This document shows, piece after piece, positions 33,101 to 42,394 of a stretch of 64,000 nt of DNA; position 1 is the stretch's first letter, and each line of letters starts with the position of its first letter. This stretch comes from Odontocerum albicorne. Lineage: Eukaryota > Arthropoda > Insecta > Trichoptera > Odontoceridae. The translations under genes and the position numbers were made by a program. The stretch is from assembly GCA_949825065.1 (NCBI GenBank), contig OX463849.1, forward strand, positions 36,847,837 through 36,911,836, given 5' to 3'. Below the pieces are notes generated by a model that did no database searches, was not told the DNA's origin, and saw nothing but the letters and a program-made list of their open reading frames with translations.

Positions 33101-36096
33101 GATTGGAAAGACGCTGAAAATTTTCGGCGAGATAAGAGGGGGTGGCGGGACAGATAAGGATATTATACAATAGCGACAGTATGTGAATTTGGCAGTATGT
33201 GAATTTATATTTCTAACATTCAGCCAGTTCAATGCCTTCTAGTATGAAGCTATATATAATTCGTCCTGCAGATCTGTTTTTATCAAATTGTAGATATATC
33301 CTAAATAAATTGAGATATTCAATTTCTCATACTTCTCGCCTTTTGTCTGTCAAGAAAGACAACTGTTTTCTTCCTAATTATTTCCGTAGTCTTCATTAAT
33401 AGTTCAAATACAAATTTATAAGATATTAAAATGCATTTCTCTAACACCATTTTGAATTTTACCGTCATCAAATTAAATCTCCTTAATTGCATCAACTTAA
33501 AAAAAATGCAATCTTACAACCCAAATTAAACATATTTATAAGCCACCCGAATACGCTGATTGAGATAATTGAGTCAGATTGTTCGGTCCGTCATAAAGAA
33601 ATATTATACCTCTCGTAGAGCAAGCAACCTAACAGGTTCAACTTGAAATTTGAGCGGTTGCAAAACGGCGGTAGAAAATCTAGATAATTTTGTATTACTC
33701 TTTCGTTGCATAAAATACAACTTGGTGGGCTTATTGCCATGTGGCAATCTCTTTGTACCAACCAGAAAGATATTAAAAAGGCCTTTAAAATAACCAGATG
33801 GGTTCCTTATTTGAAAACAATCGGGTACCAACGACAATCGAACCCGCAACGTCCGGATCGGAAGATAAGTGTTTTTCCAGCTAGGTCACGGATTTTGTCA
33901 ATCAGTGTGATCTAATTGGACAGATTTAGCGAAAATGAATAAAAAAATACGTGTATCAAAGTTTATTTACCTGGTCGGACAATATTCTGTATTTTTTTGT
34001 TTGTTTTTTCATCTACCCAATTGTTAATTTCTGCAGCGGCTCTAGATGGTTTCTTGAAGTTAATCGAAGTCACGTCAGCTCCAAAGACATTAGATGCATA
34101 CGACTTGAAATCAGGATTAAGGTCTGATTTCTTGTCTACAAATACGCCATTGCTGAAGGAAACGTCGATATTTTTCTTCTGAAAAATGTAAAGCAAATCA
34201 TTGATTTTCAGTGTTCAATTTTCCATAAGTTTTTCAAAAGTTTCAAAAATTATGTAGTTTAATATTATTTTAGACTTTGAAGTTGACAGTTAGTTTTTAA
34301 AATAAAAATCCAGTCAAAGTGTGGGCTTTTTTTATTTGGAAATAAACACACTATTTCTAAATATTTTTGTCTCATAACTTTTTTGTCCAAAACTCCTTAA
34401 ATATTTTAGTACAGTAATTTCTTACATACACGTATTCTCCTTTCTTTCAAATTGTTGTTCCTCTTTATAGGATGATTTGCCTAATTAACTAATAGTCATA
34501 ATGGTCTCATACCTTAAGATTCCCCGCAAGTTGACCGAAAGATATTCCTGATTCCTTGGACAACCCGAGCACACTCTCTAGTTGTTGAGATGTTGAGTCG
34601 GTGGCTCCATGATGTAGCAAGGCAAGAACTGAAGCCACGGAAAGAGGAGAAACTACCACATTGGTCTTGGGCGAGCTTTGTAATAATTCCTTAAAAAATA
34701 AAAAAAAAGGATTTGACATACATCAAATTTGAGGAAAATTAAAAAAAAACTTACAGTAATGCTGACATTTTAAAAAAGTACTAACCCAAATCTTGAGCTA
34801 TACTCGATATGGGTCGGTTGTTCTTGTTCGCAAACTGTAGTTCTTGATACTTTATATATCGTTCTCTAACAATCCGCTAAATTACGAGTATTACAGTCTT
34901 CATTGTTGGAACATCTACATATTTTTAGGTCATTCCTGTTAATTTGGCGGTTGACGGAGGTCCAGGTTCATACTTTGCCGGACAATGTAATTTTCATTTA
35001 TTATTGTGGCAGATCCATACATACCATTGAAGCTATTTTTAGTTTATTTTCTGGCGTAGTGACATCTAAGCTCCCCCTCGAATAGATGAACTCGTTTTAT
35101 TTCTGAGCGTGACTCCCATAAACCATCGAAGCATTCACAACTTAGCAGTATTCACTCTCTTTTTTTTAGTCATAAACAAAATATAAATATTTAATGAAAA
35201 GGGATATAAAAACCACTTCTACCTAGAAAACATCCTTTTTCACACGCAGGATAGAATAAATAATAATAGTACGAAAATTTACAAAGAGCCATTTATAGAA
35301 CAAACTCACCTCGAAAACACAAATTGGGAATCGAACCCACTGTTATTGAAAGATTTCCTATATTTATTGTATTAATTGTATTAACTACTTATTTAGTAAT
35401 ATAAGTTTGTTTAATTAACATTTAATTTACAGATATGGGCTGAAAAACATCGGATATCCTCGCGGATGGACTCGCCCTCATTCGGTAGAGGTGTACCTTG
35501 ACTAGGAGTACGTTATAAGATGAACCCTGACTTGAGATACACATATGCAGTTTCAGGATGTATGAATATACTATGTGGTGTATCAATTAACCATATTTAT
35601 TTATTTTTTAAAGTTTATTACAAAAAAATAATACATATTGAGTAAGAGGATAGGAAAGTGCCAGCAGTCTTTATATTGGGTACTACCGAGCGTATGCATA
35701 TGTTTAGAAAGAAAACTTATCAAGGAAAGGCAAAATACAAATCAACCTTTGTAAATCTTCCGATATATCATAGAAACACATTCAGTTGTATAAAAAAATG
35801 TATTGTGTTTGTATAAAAAGAGGCGAGTTACTTAAAATAAATCAAAGAAAACCTACCTTCATCATATTTAATGAAAAGTTGATAGTAGCTTCCGACACGA
35901 CTTTATTATATGATTTTTCTTCTTGTGTTGGATTGATATACTCTGGCTTTTTAGCCGAACTTGGATTATTTTGATTGAAATGAATATTAGTTCCGTCATT
36001 CCTTTGATTCTTATGACCATACTGGCATTGTGCTACAGTCAAAATTAATAAGAAGACGCCCAACACACTTATTATTATATCACGTTTAAATCCCAT
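20908..36096 (-). CDS. Serpin A, complete secreted serine protease inhibitor gene, six coding exons
   Basis: Serpins trap a serine protease through cleavage of an exposed reactive-centre loop; secreted insect serpins commonly control haemolymph, immune or digestive proteases. Six exons join through GT/AG sites into one 436-residue frame: 80, 59, 69 plus 72 (one split codon), 61 and 95 residues. This is normal serpin length plus a secretion leader. Visible family marks are the early NVVVSPLSVASVLALLHHGA block, NAVFFKSQW, a hinge reading EKGATASAST, and a C-terminal DQPFMAMI block. Counting from the hinge Gly as P15, P1-P1' is Leu-Ser, which suggests a chymotrypsin- or elastase-like target (inference). 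NFS and NFT are possible N-glycosylation sites. Introns are 1167, 334, 1319, 9802 and 1256 nt; an acceptor just before the ATG implies an upstream untranslated exon. No stop or frameshift is seen. The family call is secure; the physiological target is unknown. Confidence 0.93.
21711..21930. repeat. 55-bp tandem repeat, 4 copies, in a serpin A intron
   Basis: ATTGTATATCTTTTGTAATG starts at 21711, 21766, 21821 and 21876; units differ at one or two bases. Confidence 0.95.
22196..22262 (-). mobile_element. SINE head fragment
   Basis: Reverse strand: ATGACGACCTCCGTAT occurs twice in a row, then CTAGTAAGTAAGACGCCTGT and CTTCTAGTCTAGTTT. Matches the SINE 5' region; body and tail absent. Confidence 0.65.
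22452..22634 (-). CDS. Serpin A coding exon 5
   Basis: Acceptor ATTTCAG, donor AGA|GTAAGT, both close to consensus, phase 0, 61 codons. It encodes NNFTMVLVLPKEQHEL (strands 2B/3B), helix H residues, and IMNIPKFNIAYETSLVEPL, which matches the serpin P+F...~..L...L segment. NFT is a potential N-glycosylation site. Confidence 0.92.
22912..25941. repeat. 97-bp satellite array, about 31 copies, with 1158-bp higher-order repeat
   Basis: The monomer reads TTACGGATAATAAACACTTT, AAGACCCGATCAAATCAAAT, TAACAGAATGGGATATCTAG, TTAATGCCAATGTATGTTAG, ATTTTGAATGCGGGAGG. Variant monomers recur at a fixed distance: ACGTATAATAAAGAC at 23685 and 24843, GCGGGAAGT at 23772 and 24930, GATTGCAG at 23283 and 24441. 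The 1158-bp spacing equals 12 monomers minus the 6-bp deletion seen near 24353. Edge monomers are the most diverged. It lies wholly inside the 9.8-kb intron of serpin A. Confidence 0.95.
26190..26420 (+). mobile_element. tRNA-derived SINE, diverged
   Basis: B-box region GCAATTTCGATTCCCGTTGG, body CAGTCTGGTTACTACTTCAG, and tail TTTCTGGTTGATTG, TTGTCACATTGCAA, GAACTGCATACAACGTAATA match the family consensus at lower identity. Confidence 0.7.
26505..26700 (-). mobile_element. tRNA-derived SINE, minus-strand copy
   Basis: Reverse strand carries the B-box area (GTTCTATTCCTGTTGG), body CCAGTTTGGTTTTTACATAA, and tail CTTTCTGATTGGTTGGAAAA and CATGTGGCAACAAACTCACC. A plus-strand-like head fragment (CTCGTGGTCTAGTTGAT) abuts it at 26683. 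Confidence 0.75.
26885..27110. mobile_element. Inverted-repeat element with about 55-bp arms
   Basis: Left arm 26885-26938 (ATTGTAATTTATTTTATCAA .. TTTTTTGTAACGGTATAAC) is almost the exact complement of 27056-27110. Part of the left half plus outer flank recurs at 6408-6595. The core has CATCTTCAGGGGAGCACAAA. Lies in the serpin A intron. Confidence 0.8.
27323..27412 (-). tRNA. tRNA-Tyr(GUA) with 17-nt intron, A box altered
   Basis: The reverse strand folds as a tRNA: acceptor arms CCTTCGA/TCGAAGG, anticodon GTA in CTGTAG, T arm with GGTTCAAATCC as B box, discriminator A, and a T-run after the gene. A 17-nt intron follows position 37. Unlike the other three copies, position 10 is T instead of G (TATCTC rather than TAGCTC), which breaks the G10-C25 pair and alters the A box. 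It may be a weak gene or a pseudogene. It lies in the same orientation within serpin A's largest intron. Confidence 0.85.
27413..28427. other. Intronic, no exon seen; tRNA-like fragment at 28185-28250
   Basis: On the minus strand 28250-28185 reads CAAGTTGGTCTAATGGTTAG then GGGCATCCCAAGTTCAATTT, a tRNA-like head (A-box and B-box-like) that differs from the main SINE. The rest is AT-rich. Confidence 0.45.
28428..28690 (+). mobile_element. tRNA-derived SINE with duplicated head and body segments
   Basis: Starts with ACGACCTCCGTGACCTATAA and again ACGACCTCCGCGGACTACTT. The body phrase CCAATCTGGTTTTCACT is followed by a second CCTATTTGGTTTTCACTTCA. The tail has CATGTCAATAAACGTGCCAG and CATACAATGAAAGTGTA. 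Located in the serpin A intron. Confidence 0.75.
29051..29265. repeat. 39/45-bp tandem repeat, 5 copies
   Basis: GAATTGTCGAAATGTATGAT recurs; two units carry an extra 6 bp (ACTCGT) making 45 instead of 39. Both lengths are multiples of three, which keeps a 92-codon plus frame open; not considered a gene. Confidence 0.93.
29340..29460 (+). mobile_element. Probable decayed SINE
   Basis: AGCCTAGTTGGGAAAACGCT followed by GGACTTGATTCCCGATGG and CCCAATCTGGTAAACC follows SINE head/body order at low identity. Confidence 0.45.
29461..30259. other. Intronic, no exon; hairpin-like repeat phrase at 29800-29860
   Basis: CAAGTCCTGAAGATGAAAGC .. TTTCGAAACGTTGGCA resembles end sequences common near Penelope-like and related retroelements, but no coding region supports that; unidentified. 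Confidence 0.35.
30260..32091. repeat. 133-bp tandem repeat, 14 copies
   Basis: CGCGACGTCA or a close variant occurs at 30351, 30484, 30616, 30749, 30882, 31015, 31148, 31281, 31414, 31547, 31680, 31811, 31944 and 32075, so units are 131-133 bp. The final four form a doubled 264-bp dimer. Each unit has CTGATGACGCGACGTCAGA. Minus frames of 73 codons step by 133 because the period is one more than a multiple of three; not genes. Lies in the serpin A intron, close to exon 4. Confidence 0.95.
32092..32335. repeat. 111-bp tandem repeat, 2 copies plus a partial third
   Basis: CATAAGAAATATCAGCAATG starts at 32111 and 32222; a third partial unit (AACAAATGAAGACTAAAA) ends at about 32330, just before serpin A exon 4. 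Confidence 0.92.
32437..32651 (-). CDS. Serpin A coding exon 4
   Basis: The exon starts after TTACAG and ends GTG|GTGAGT. With the G left over from the preceding exon it gives 72 codons, including CILVNAVFFKSQWENDF (strand 3A and the conserved breach Trp), then the PMKFMHQNKKY segment and the KWVELPF strand. It was found by translating across the splice sites rather than as a long ATG frame. The following intron is 9.8 kb and full of satellite and repeat arrays. Confidence 0.92.
32985..33245 (-). pseudogene. LINE RT C-terminal fragment, same family as 10430-11290
   Basis: Minus strand reads YNILICPATPSYLAENFQRL, SNHGLTLRS and FFTSSFTVLE, closely matching the element at 10710-11084. It has a 22-bp internal duplication (AACGGTGAAAGGCCAATAG twice near 33035-33075). 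Located in the serpin A intron between exons 4 and 3. Confidence 0.8.
33690..33902 (-). mobile_element. tRNA-derived SINE, nearly complete minus copy
   Basis: Reverse strand in order: CGTGACCTAGCTGGAAAAAC, CTTCCGATCCGGACGTTGCG, GGTTCGATTGTCGTTGG, ACCCATCTGGTTATTTTAAA, GGCCTTTTTAATATCTTTCT, GGTTGGTACAAAGAGATTGC, CACATGGCAATAAGCCCACC, AAGTTGTATTTTATGCAACG. One of the best-preserved copies; in the serpin A intron between exons 4 and 3. Confidence 0.85.
33971..34178 (-). CDS. Serpin A coding exon 3
   Basis: The acceptor is TTTTTCAG and the donor CCAG|GTAAAT, leaving phase 1. The exon encodes the strand 2A, helix E and helix F region: SFSNGVFVDKK, then F..YASNVFGADVTSINF, then AAAEINNWVDEKTNKKIQNIV. 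The INNWV...T..KI.~IV pattern is highly characteristic of helix F in serpins. The split codon is completed by the next exon. Confidence 0.92.
34513..34689 (-). CDS. Serpin A coding exon 2
   Basis: This phase-0 exon of 59 codons starts after a T-rich acceptor ending TTTTTTAAG and stops before GTATGA. It encodes ELLQSSPKTN, then the serpin hallmark NVVVSPLSVASVLALLHHGA, then helix C/D sequence (TSQQLESVLGL). The NxxxSPxS block is the usual helix B signature of the family. The predicted product continues without gap from helix A in the preceding exon. Confidence 0.92.
34690..35856. other. Serpin A intron 1; AT-rich, no other feature
   Basis: A B-box-like GTTCGATTCCC on the minus strand near 35325 may be a tRNA-like remnant. 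Nothing else recognised. Confidence 0.45.
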
Positions 36097-36103
36097 TTTG
36101 AAT
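35857..36103 (-). CDS. Serpin A first coding exon: signal peptide and N-terminal region
   Basis: The start is ATG at 36096-36094, followed by MGFKRD, a hydrophobic core (about residues 7-22, IIISVLGVFLLILTVA) and QCQYG, a typical signal peptide with cleavage probably near residue 24. The next 30-35 residues are polar and Asn-rich, a spacer before helix A (about residues 66-80, VVSEATINFSLNMMK). The exon ends AAG|GTAGGT at 35857, phase 0. A pyrimidine-rich acceptor ending TTATAG lies 7 nt before the ATG, so transcription begins in an unseen upstream noncoding exon. The frame stays open upstream to 36234, but that part lies in the intron. Confidence 0.88.
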
Positions 36104-37039
36104 CTATAAGAAAATAAAAAAGAATGGAAAATATTAAAATAATGATGCGTTCCAAAATATGAATAAATAAATTGAGGAAAAGTCAGAAATTCGACTCCGT
36201 TGATATGCGGTGTTAAGGTACCCAGAACAGCCAAACTGACAAATAATTCTATAAAATAACCTTTATAATGTGATCAAATTGTATTGAGTTATCCAGGCAA
36301 AAGTTTTGTTTTTTTCTGGTGAAGATATTGTTTTTAAAAATTTTCGTTTCTTTCTCCATTCAAATCGTGATGTACTCGTATCTATAAAATTATGAAAGGT
36401 TAAGCACATTTTTGACCACTGTTGAACCAAATTTTATAAACGGTTATTTTTTGTAATTTTAAAGTTGGAACAAAATGTTTTGTTTTTGTTTGATACTTTT
36501 TAACTACCATAGAGGAAAAAATACGACACAATAAAAAAAACATCTGTACATTGTATGGCGACGATGCAGTAAACGATCGTGTATATCGTAGTTTAAAAAA
36601 TCTGTAATGGTGATGCGACACTCAAAGATGGTGTCCGCTCTGAAGGCCAATTACCACTGATCACGAAGCTTGGAACGAGAATAACCAGCATTCTACGACA
36701 CGGGAGATAGCTGAAATACTTAACATGTTGAAAAACACTACCTACGAACATTTGGTGCCATTTTGCATTTAAGTTTGACCACAAAATTCGAAATTATTTT
36801 CAGTAAAATCTATTAAAATGTATATTAATAACAACAATCAGTGAAAATAAGAGTTATAATATTTTCTTTGTATGTGTTTATATTAAAATGTATAACAACA
36901 AATAAAAACATATATGAAAAAATAAAGCATATAAACACGTGATTTGTAAATAAGCATGCTATGGAAAATATTCAAGAATATGGTGTTAAATATATATGGT
37001 AATATATTGATTATCAGTATATGCCAAATGTAGAGCATG
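36104..37039. other. 5' flank or leader intron of serpin A
   Basis: The untranslated first exon and promoter of serpin A should lie here or further upstream; I cannot place them. 36560-36780 is an old repeat related to 11390-11480. Confidence 0.4.
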
Positions 37040-37690
37040 TGCGTGTATTTGAGTGAACGGCGCCTTGACTGAGTGGTTTAGTATTTCAAAAGGTGTGAAG
37101 CAAGGATGTGTTATGTCACCCTGTTTTTTTTTATATTCACATAAATTCATGTAAGAAGGAACTACAGAGGTCAATGGGTAGCACACAAATGTCGAATGAG
37201 AATGTATGCGGATCGATGTACTCGTATGTCAATTATGTGATAGTGTTAACGGAATATGAGAATAAATTAAATAGTTTGATAAGTAAATTGTGTAAGAGAT
37301 ATAAAGAGAAAGATCCGGGAATGAATGTAGCTGAATATAAAGTCACGGTGAAAGAATAAAATGCAATAAATGGGTAAGTAATGAATAAATTTAACCAAGT
37401 AAAGGATTTTTTCTATTTAGTTATTATTTTCTTAGATAGGAAACAAAATCAATGGGGCACTAAAACTTATATACTCGAACCGGGTAGTATCAAAATCTGC
37501 TCAATTGAAAATCGGCTACAGTATTTTGGTGACAAATTTGATGTATGCAAGTGAAACATGCACGTGGAAAAGGCTGATAGGAGCCGAATAAATGTTGTAG
37601 AAATGCGTGCACTGAGAATAATAAAGGTGAGGACAATGTATGATAGATTACAGAATATGTGAGATATATTTTATTATATTTAAACAAACT
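37040..37690 (+). pseudogene. Non-LTR retrotransposon RT fragment
   Basis: The plus strand at 37085-37180 gives KGVKQGCVMSPCFF, the RT motif preceding the active site, then YINSCKKELQRSM-like sequence. Then MYSYVNYVIVLTEYENKLNS (normally YADDVVLxAE) and RYKEKDPGMNVAEYKVTVKE. Same family as 9310-10060, opposite strand. The catalytic YADD is lost. Confidence 0.8.
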
Positions 37691-38765
37691 TTTGTCAATG
37701 TAATTGTGTGTTATTGTATTTTTTTTTGCAATTTTACATTTTGATGTTCATTTCCATTTTGATGTTTCAAGATTATTCCATGAGTTTTAAAATTTATTTG
37801 ATTTGAATTTTGTTTTGCTTATTTTTTGTATAATTTGTATTGAATGTTGATTCTTTGTAAAAGCTGTGTAAAAAAATAAAAAATATTCGTGGGGGAATTA
37901 TATTTATAAAATAACTGTTCAAAATAAATGGTTAATCTTACGAATCACTACAACACCACATCCTCGCTTGGACCGTGAAGTTCTATAAAAGCCAACAAAG
38001 TCACAGCAATCCCTTAGTCGCTGCCCTGGGGGCTTACGAGAGTGAATCCAACCTACCCTTCCGTTATAAGCACAAGCTCCCGAAGCATTATCTGTTGCCT
38101 GACTAGTCCACCTACAGTATTAGCTGGGACGACCAAGGTCTGAGTGAATGTGATGGAATACAAGTAGCCTGAACGAGTGGACTTGTTTTTGCTAAATAAT
38201 TAGTGTAAGAATTGTTATCTAGTTATAAGTAGTATGTAGGTGTTAATTATTTCTAAGATCTCATATATTAAGATTGAATGAATAAAATAAAATGATATAT
38301 AGGAAAATAAGATTAATTAAGTTCATAAATTATAACATATAATTAAGATTAGTTAAGTTATAAATTTGTATATAGGTATAGCCTTGACAAATGTTCATAC
38401 AATAATTTACTTTGTTTAATAAAAAAAATTTAAAAAATCTTACGAATCATTAATATTCAGATTTTCCAACTATTTTAAATATGTTTTTTAACTTTTGCAT
38501 ATGAAGACTTATTTTCTAAGTTGGTCACCATTTGTAAAAAAAATATTTGGAAGAAGAAAAATATTTTCTAAACGAAAGTTCTCCGAACGATTATTATTAT
38601 GAAATGTATAATTGGCTGCCAAAATCATCATAGAACAACAATTCGAAGAAGAATTAACATGTATTCAATAGAACCACACATCATACAAAAAATATATTTA
38701 AGTCTTATTTAATGTTCCTCTACTTTTCGGAAATTGGCAATCATTATGGTAGTAACTCTGAACTA
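37691..38765. other. No recognised gene; GC-richer block at 37940-38190
   Basis: The block (CATCCTCGCTTGGACCG, GTCGCTGCCCTGGGGGC, CACAAGCTCCCGAAGC) stands out from the AT-rich flank and is followed by an A-rich stretch at 38425. It may be the 3' part of an unidentified retroelement. No open frame. Confidence 0.4.
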
Positions 38766-38769
38766 GCAA

Positions 38770-39080
38770 CTCTGAACTTAAACATGGTATCGCAACGCTT
38801 GAGGACTGGTAGCAGCAAGTGGATCAGAATCGTGGAGGATGGAGAACCATCTGTTCTCGGGCTGATGGAGTCTCAATGGCTAGACGAGTGAGAAACAACA
38901 GCGTGCTGCGAACATGCGTCAACTTGGCCAGGCGACTCAGCAGGGTCCACATGTATGTGACATCTGCGGGAGGGAGTGCGCATCTAGGATCGGGCTGTTT
39001 TATCACAGAAGATCGCATGATCGACGTGGAAGAGCAACTCAAGAGTAGCAAGAGGATCCTCGACTACGAGGTCCAGCAAC
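38770..39080 (+). pseudogene. LINE fragment with C-terminal zinc-finger motif
   Basis: At about 38945-39040 the plus strand reads HVCDICGRECASRIGLFYHR then RSHDRRGRATQE: a CxxC...HxxxxH-type finger (CxxCGRxCxSRIGLxxHxRxH) found at the C-terminus of many insect non-LTR polyproteins. Upstream EKQQRAANMR also fits. A frameshift separates it from the ATG frame at 38819. Confidence 0.75.
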
Positions 39081-39084
39081 AATG

Positions 39085-39250
39085 ACTTCCATAAACTCTT
39101 CAACCATGAGAGGTATCTTCTACCCGCATTTTCACTGCCCTGAATGTTCGTCAGTAATATCAGTTGAAGGATCTCATATTTTCTCGTCGCATCATATGTC
39201 CAAAGCACTCGAACTTTCGTCTTGACGGTGGATAGTATAATAATTCTTAT
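39085..39250 (-). pseudogene. LINE 3' coding fragment
   Basis: Minus strand: RKYEILQLILLTNIQGSENA, GRRYLSWLKSLWKSL, corresponding to the RK.~ILQLILQGKIEGKRxxG RRxxSWL segment of insect LINE polymerases. Abuts the plus-strand fragment, so two elements meet head to head at their 3' ends. Confidence 0.7.
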
Positions 39251-39399
39251 GTCTTTATTCAAGTTAATCAAAGAATAAGAAAATGTTATGTTAAACTCTT
39301 CAGTGTTATTTTTTTTGGTTCAGATTTTTTTCAACCTTCCCAAATCCAAACATCTTCCAGCAACTATACTTATGAGTTTGTAAGTATGATTCGAAATAA

Positions 39400-39600
39400 T
39401 CTTCGTCGTCATTGCTGTACCTCGTAGTCAAGGATTCCCTCGCCATTGTAACATCAATACAGTTGGAAAGCAAAGCTGTGCCGTGAACTTTTTCTTCTCT
39501 TTTCTCATATTTAAGTAAGTGAATCGTTGCACATCAGCAAACTCCTTGGTCATATCGCTGTACTGTGAGACGATCGGAGCACAAAGGCATTTTTTTATAC
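39400..39600. repeat. Dispersed repeat shared with 59225-59440
   Basis: TCGTAGTCAAGGATTCCCTC, AAAGCAAAGCTGTGCCGTG, ATCGCTGTACTGTGAGACGA and GATCGGAGCACAAAGGC have counterparts in the same order at 59262-59435. Probably a piece of LINE sequence, unidentified. Confidence 0.65.
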
Positions 39601-40215
39601 CATTTGTCAGACTTTCCCATCTCGACACACATCCATCGCCTCTTCTACATCCATACATTATAAGCCAGACTTTCTTGTCTCGACACACATCCTTCGCCTC
39701 TTCTACATCCATACACCACACGTCAGACTTTCCTATCTCGACACACATCCTTCGCCTCTTCTACATCCATACACCACACGTCAGACTTTCCTATCTCGAC
39801 ACACATCCTTCGCCTCTTTTACATCCATACGCCAGACTTTCCTATCTCGACACACATCCTTCGCCTCTTCTACATCCATACACCATACGTCAGACTTTCC
39901 TATCTCGACACACATCCTTCGCCTCTTCTACATCCATACACCATACGTCAGACTTTCCTATCTCGACACACATCCTTCGCCTCTTCTACATCCATACACC
40001 ATACGCCAGACTTTCCTATCTCGACACACATCCTTCGCCTCTTCTACATCCATACACCACACGTCAGACTTTCCTATCTCGACACACATCCTTCGCCTCT
40101 TTTACATCCATACGCCAGACTTTCCTATCTCGACACACATCCTTCGCCTCTTCTACATCCATACACCATACGTCAGACTTTCCTATCTCGACACACATCG
40201 TTTGCCTCTTCTAAA
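39600..40215. repeat. 58-bp tandem repeat, about 11 copies, some shortened
   Basis: Each unit has CAGACTTTCCTATCTCGACA, CACATCCTTCGCCTCTTCTA, CATCCATACACCA. Two units lack about 12 bp (ACACCACACGTC). The plus strand lacks stops in all three frames across the array, so a 231-codon frame arises although 58 is not a multiple of three. It begins inside the repeat at 39400-39600. Confidence 0.93.
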
Positions 40216-40920
40216 TTCATACACCTACATGAAAATACAACTCCTACGATTTATCTGACGTTCTTCATTTTCATTTCAAAATGGCATTCCCTTGACCTAA
40301 TAATACTGTTTTTATATATTTTAATAATTGTATCTTATTGAGAGATATTATATATTGATAATATTTATAATATTTTCCTTAAATTCAGCAGAAATATTAT
40401 TAAATATAAATATTTGTTATAATATATTCAATAAGGCCACCAAACGGACAGAGTAAAGAATATCAACGGTCTTTCAACAGGAAAAATATTTTTAAAATTC
40501 GATGCGTAATTCCAAACATATTTTTCATAATAAAAATTCCTTAATATAATCATAGTCAGTGAATAATCCTCTTCATTAATAAATAGACTTACACGTAATT
40601 CATAATTATAATTTCGTTTATGCGTAAAAATAATCGAACCCTAAAAACGTCATTTTGGTTTATGTATTTGAAATTTAAAATGAGCTTTCATTTCTCTTTC
40701 ATATACAAAAATATCAAACTCATTCATTGTAAGTAAAATTGTTTTATTCAATGTTAAAACAGGTAAAATGTAGGTTGGATCCTTATTGCATACAAACATC
40801 TAAATATTATTTATTCATGAATTGAATTCGTAAAATTAATAAAAGTTCATCAAAGGTTTCGTCGTTAACTTTGAGAAACTCCATATTAGAATATTTAACT
40901 AAAAAATACTTTTTTATTCC
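40216..40920. other. AT-rich, no feature recognised
   Basis: No coding signature. ATCAAAGGTTTCGTCGTTAA at 40850 resembles 21241 (ATCAAAGGTCTCGATTTTAA), an old shared repeat next to CTCCATATTAGAATATTTAA in both places. Confidence 0.4.
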
Positions 40921-40924
40921 GCTA

Positions 40925-41035
40925 ATTACATTAATCCTCACTACATGTGTGTCTACCTCCTCTCCTAAGGTGGAATACTTGAAAATTCTTCAGGGTAGGA
41001 TGTAGAAACACATGTAGCAGTGATTATGTAATAAA
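40925..41035. mobile_element. Short inverted-repeat element (MITE-like), copy 2
   Basis: Left arm ATTACATTAATCCTCACTAC with ATGTGTGTCTACCTCC, right arm GATGTAGAAACACATGTAGC with AGTGATTATGTAAT: complementary with several mismatches. Related to 3925-4045. Confidence 0.6.
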
Positions 41036-42394
41036 TAGGATATCAAAATACTTTAATGAGAATTAATTTATTATTAAAGCAAAAGTTGTACTGCAGAAAG
41101 GTAAGATGATTTTCTGTACATTTTAACACAATAAAGTGCCGATTATCTATAGTAGTAAGGGAAAAAGACGGTTAATCTCGTTTAAGATTTGAAATACTAG
41201 ATAAACTTTATAACGGGAGATGAAAACACAATTTTTGACAGATACAACAACTAAACGATGGGATCATACCGCGGCAATTACATTAGGAAGCGGTGGACCC
41301 TCATATTCCCTTATCGGCGCGAACGCGGAAAACAACCGCTCACTAGTATTAGTCAATTGGTATAATGTAAATCTTATATTTTATAACAATTTAGGTCCTT
41401 GCTGTGTAATTTTCAAAACGTAGACGTTCGTTGAAAAACATTTAAAATATAATGTACTACAGAGGACTACGGTTAATTCAACTCACAGATAATTGAGCGC
41501 CGAATAATCGGCGCTTTGTTGTACTTTCATTAAGTGATTAAATATAAACACTGGCTAACGAACAATCGAGTAATTGGATCAAATTATTAAAAAATGTATT
41601 TTTTTAAGAGTTAAGTTTGTTTAGAGAGCACTGAAAAAAAATCTACACTAAAGGCATCGTGCACCAAAAAAGTATGATAACAAATGCTGTATGTATAAAT
41701 TCCTAGGTAAGTTCAAAAGATTTCATTTTATTTATGATCATAATTAATGGAATTTTTTGGGCATATGTTTCAATGAAAGCACAACAAATTGACATCCGAA
41801 ATGTTAACTATGTATGAATAATTTTAATATTAAAAACACTTATGTTAAAGTATTCGAAATAAACATCGACTATAACAAACACAAAAAAAAAATTAAGAAA
41901 CCATCGAACCTATTCACAGTTCAACAATAATAAATAATCACTAGATTATTTCATGCGACGAAAACAAATAATCATAAAAACATATCACGCAAATAATCAA
42001 GTGCAGCAGTTTCCTAGTATCACAAATACCGAGAATCAGTCTGTCAAACAAAAATCAATCCTTTATCGAGAACTTCATACCGATTCAATCGTTCTATTTG
42101 CACTATTTAAGATAAGTACAAACTTGACACTTAAAAGGTCATTAAATGAATATTAAATTGCTACAAAAATAAGTAATTTAAATTCATACTTGATTAAGGA
42201 CAGCTCACAGCGTTGACTCGGTGACGACTACGAAGATGCCGCCATCAAACCAGTCGACAAGGTTCACTTCTTTCTGTTTGTTGCTTCTGATACATGGTGA
42301 ACATGAAACACATGATTTATTCTAAATACTTTTTGCAGTATTGAAATATCCTGGTGAATTTCAGCACATTGTGTTGTATTACGTTTTTATAGTA
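41036..42394. other. No gene; one GC-rich hairpin at 41495-41515
   Basis: AGCGCCGAATAATCGGCGCT forms a 9-bp stem. ORFs at 41220 and 41953 (67 codons each) are unrecognised. Confidence 0.4.

Noticed and set aside
41495..41515. GC hairpin as a bacterial-type terminator
   Set aside because: The window is eukaryotic nuclear DNA and no gene ends there; a 9-bp palindrome is plausible by chance.
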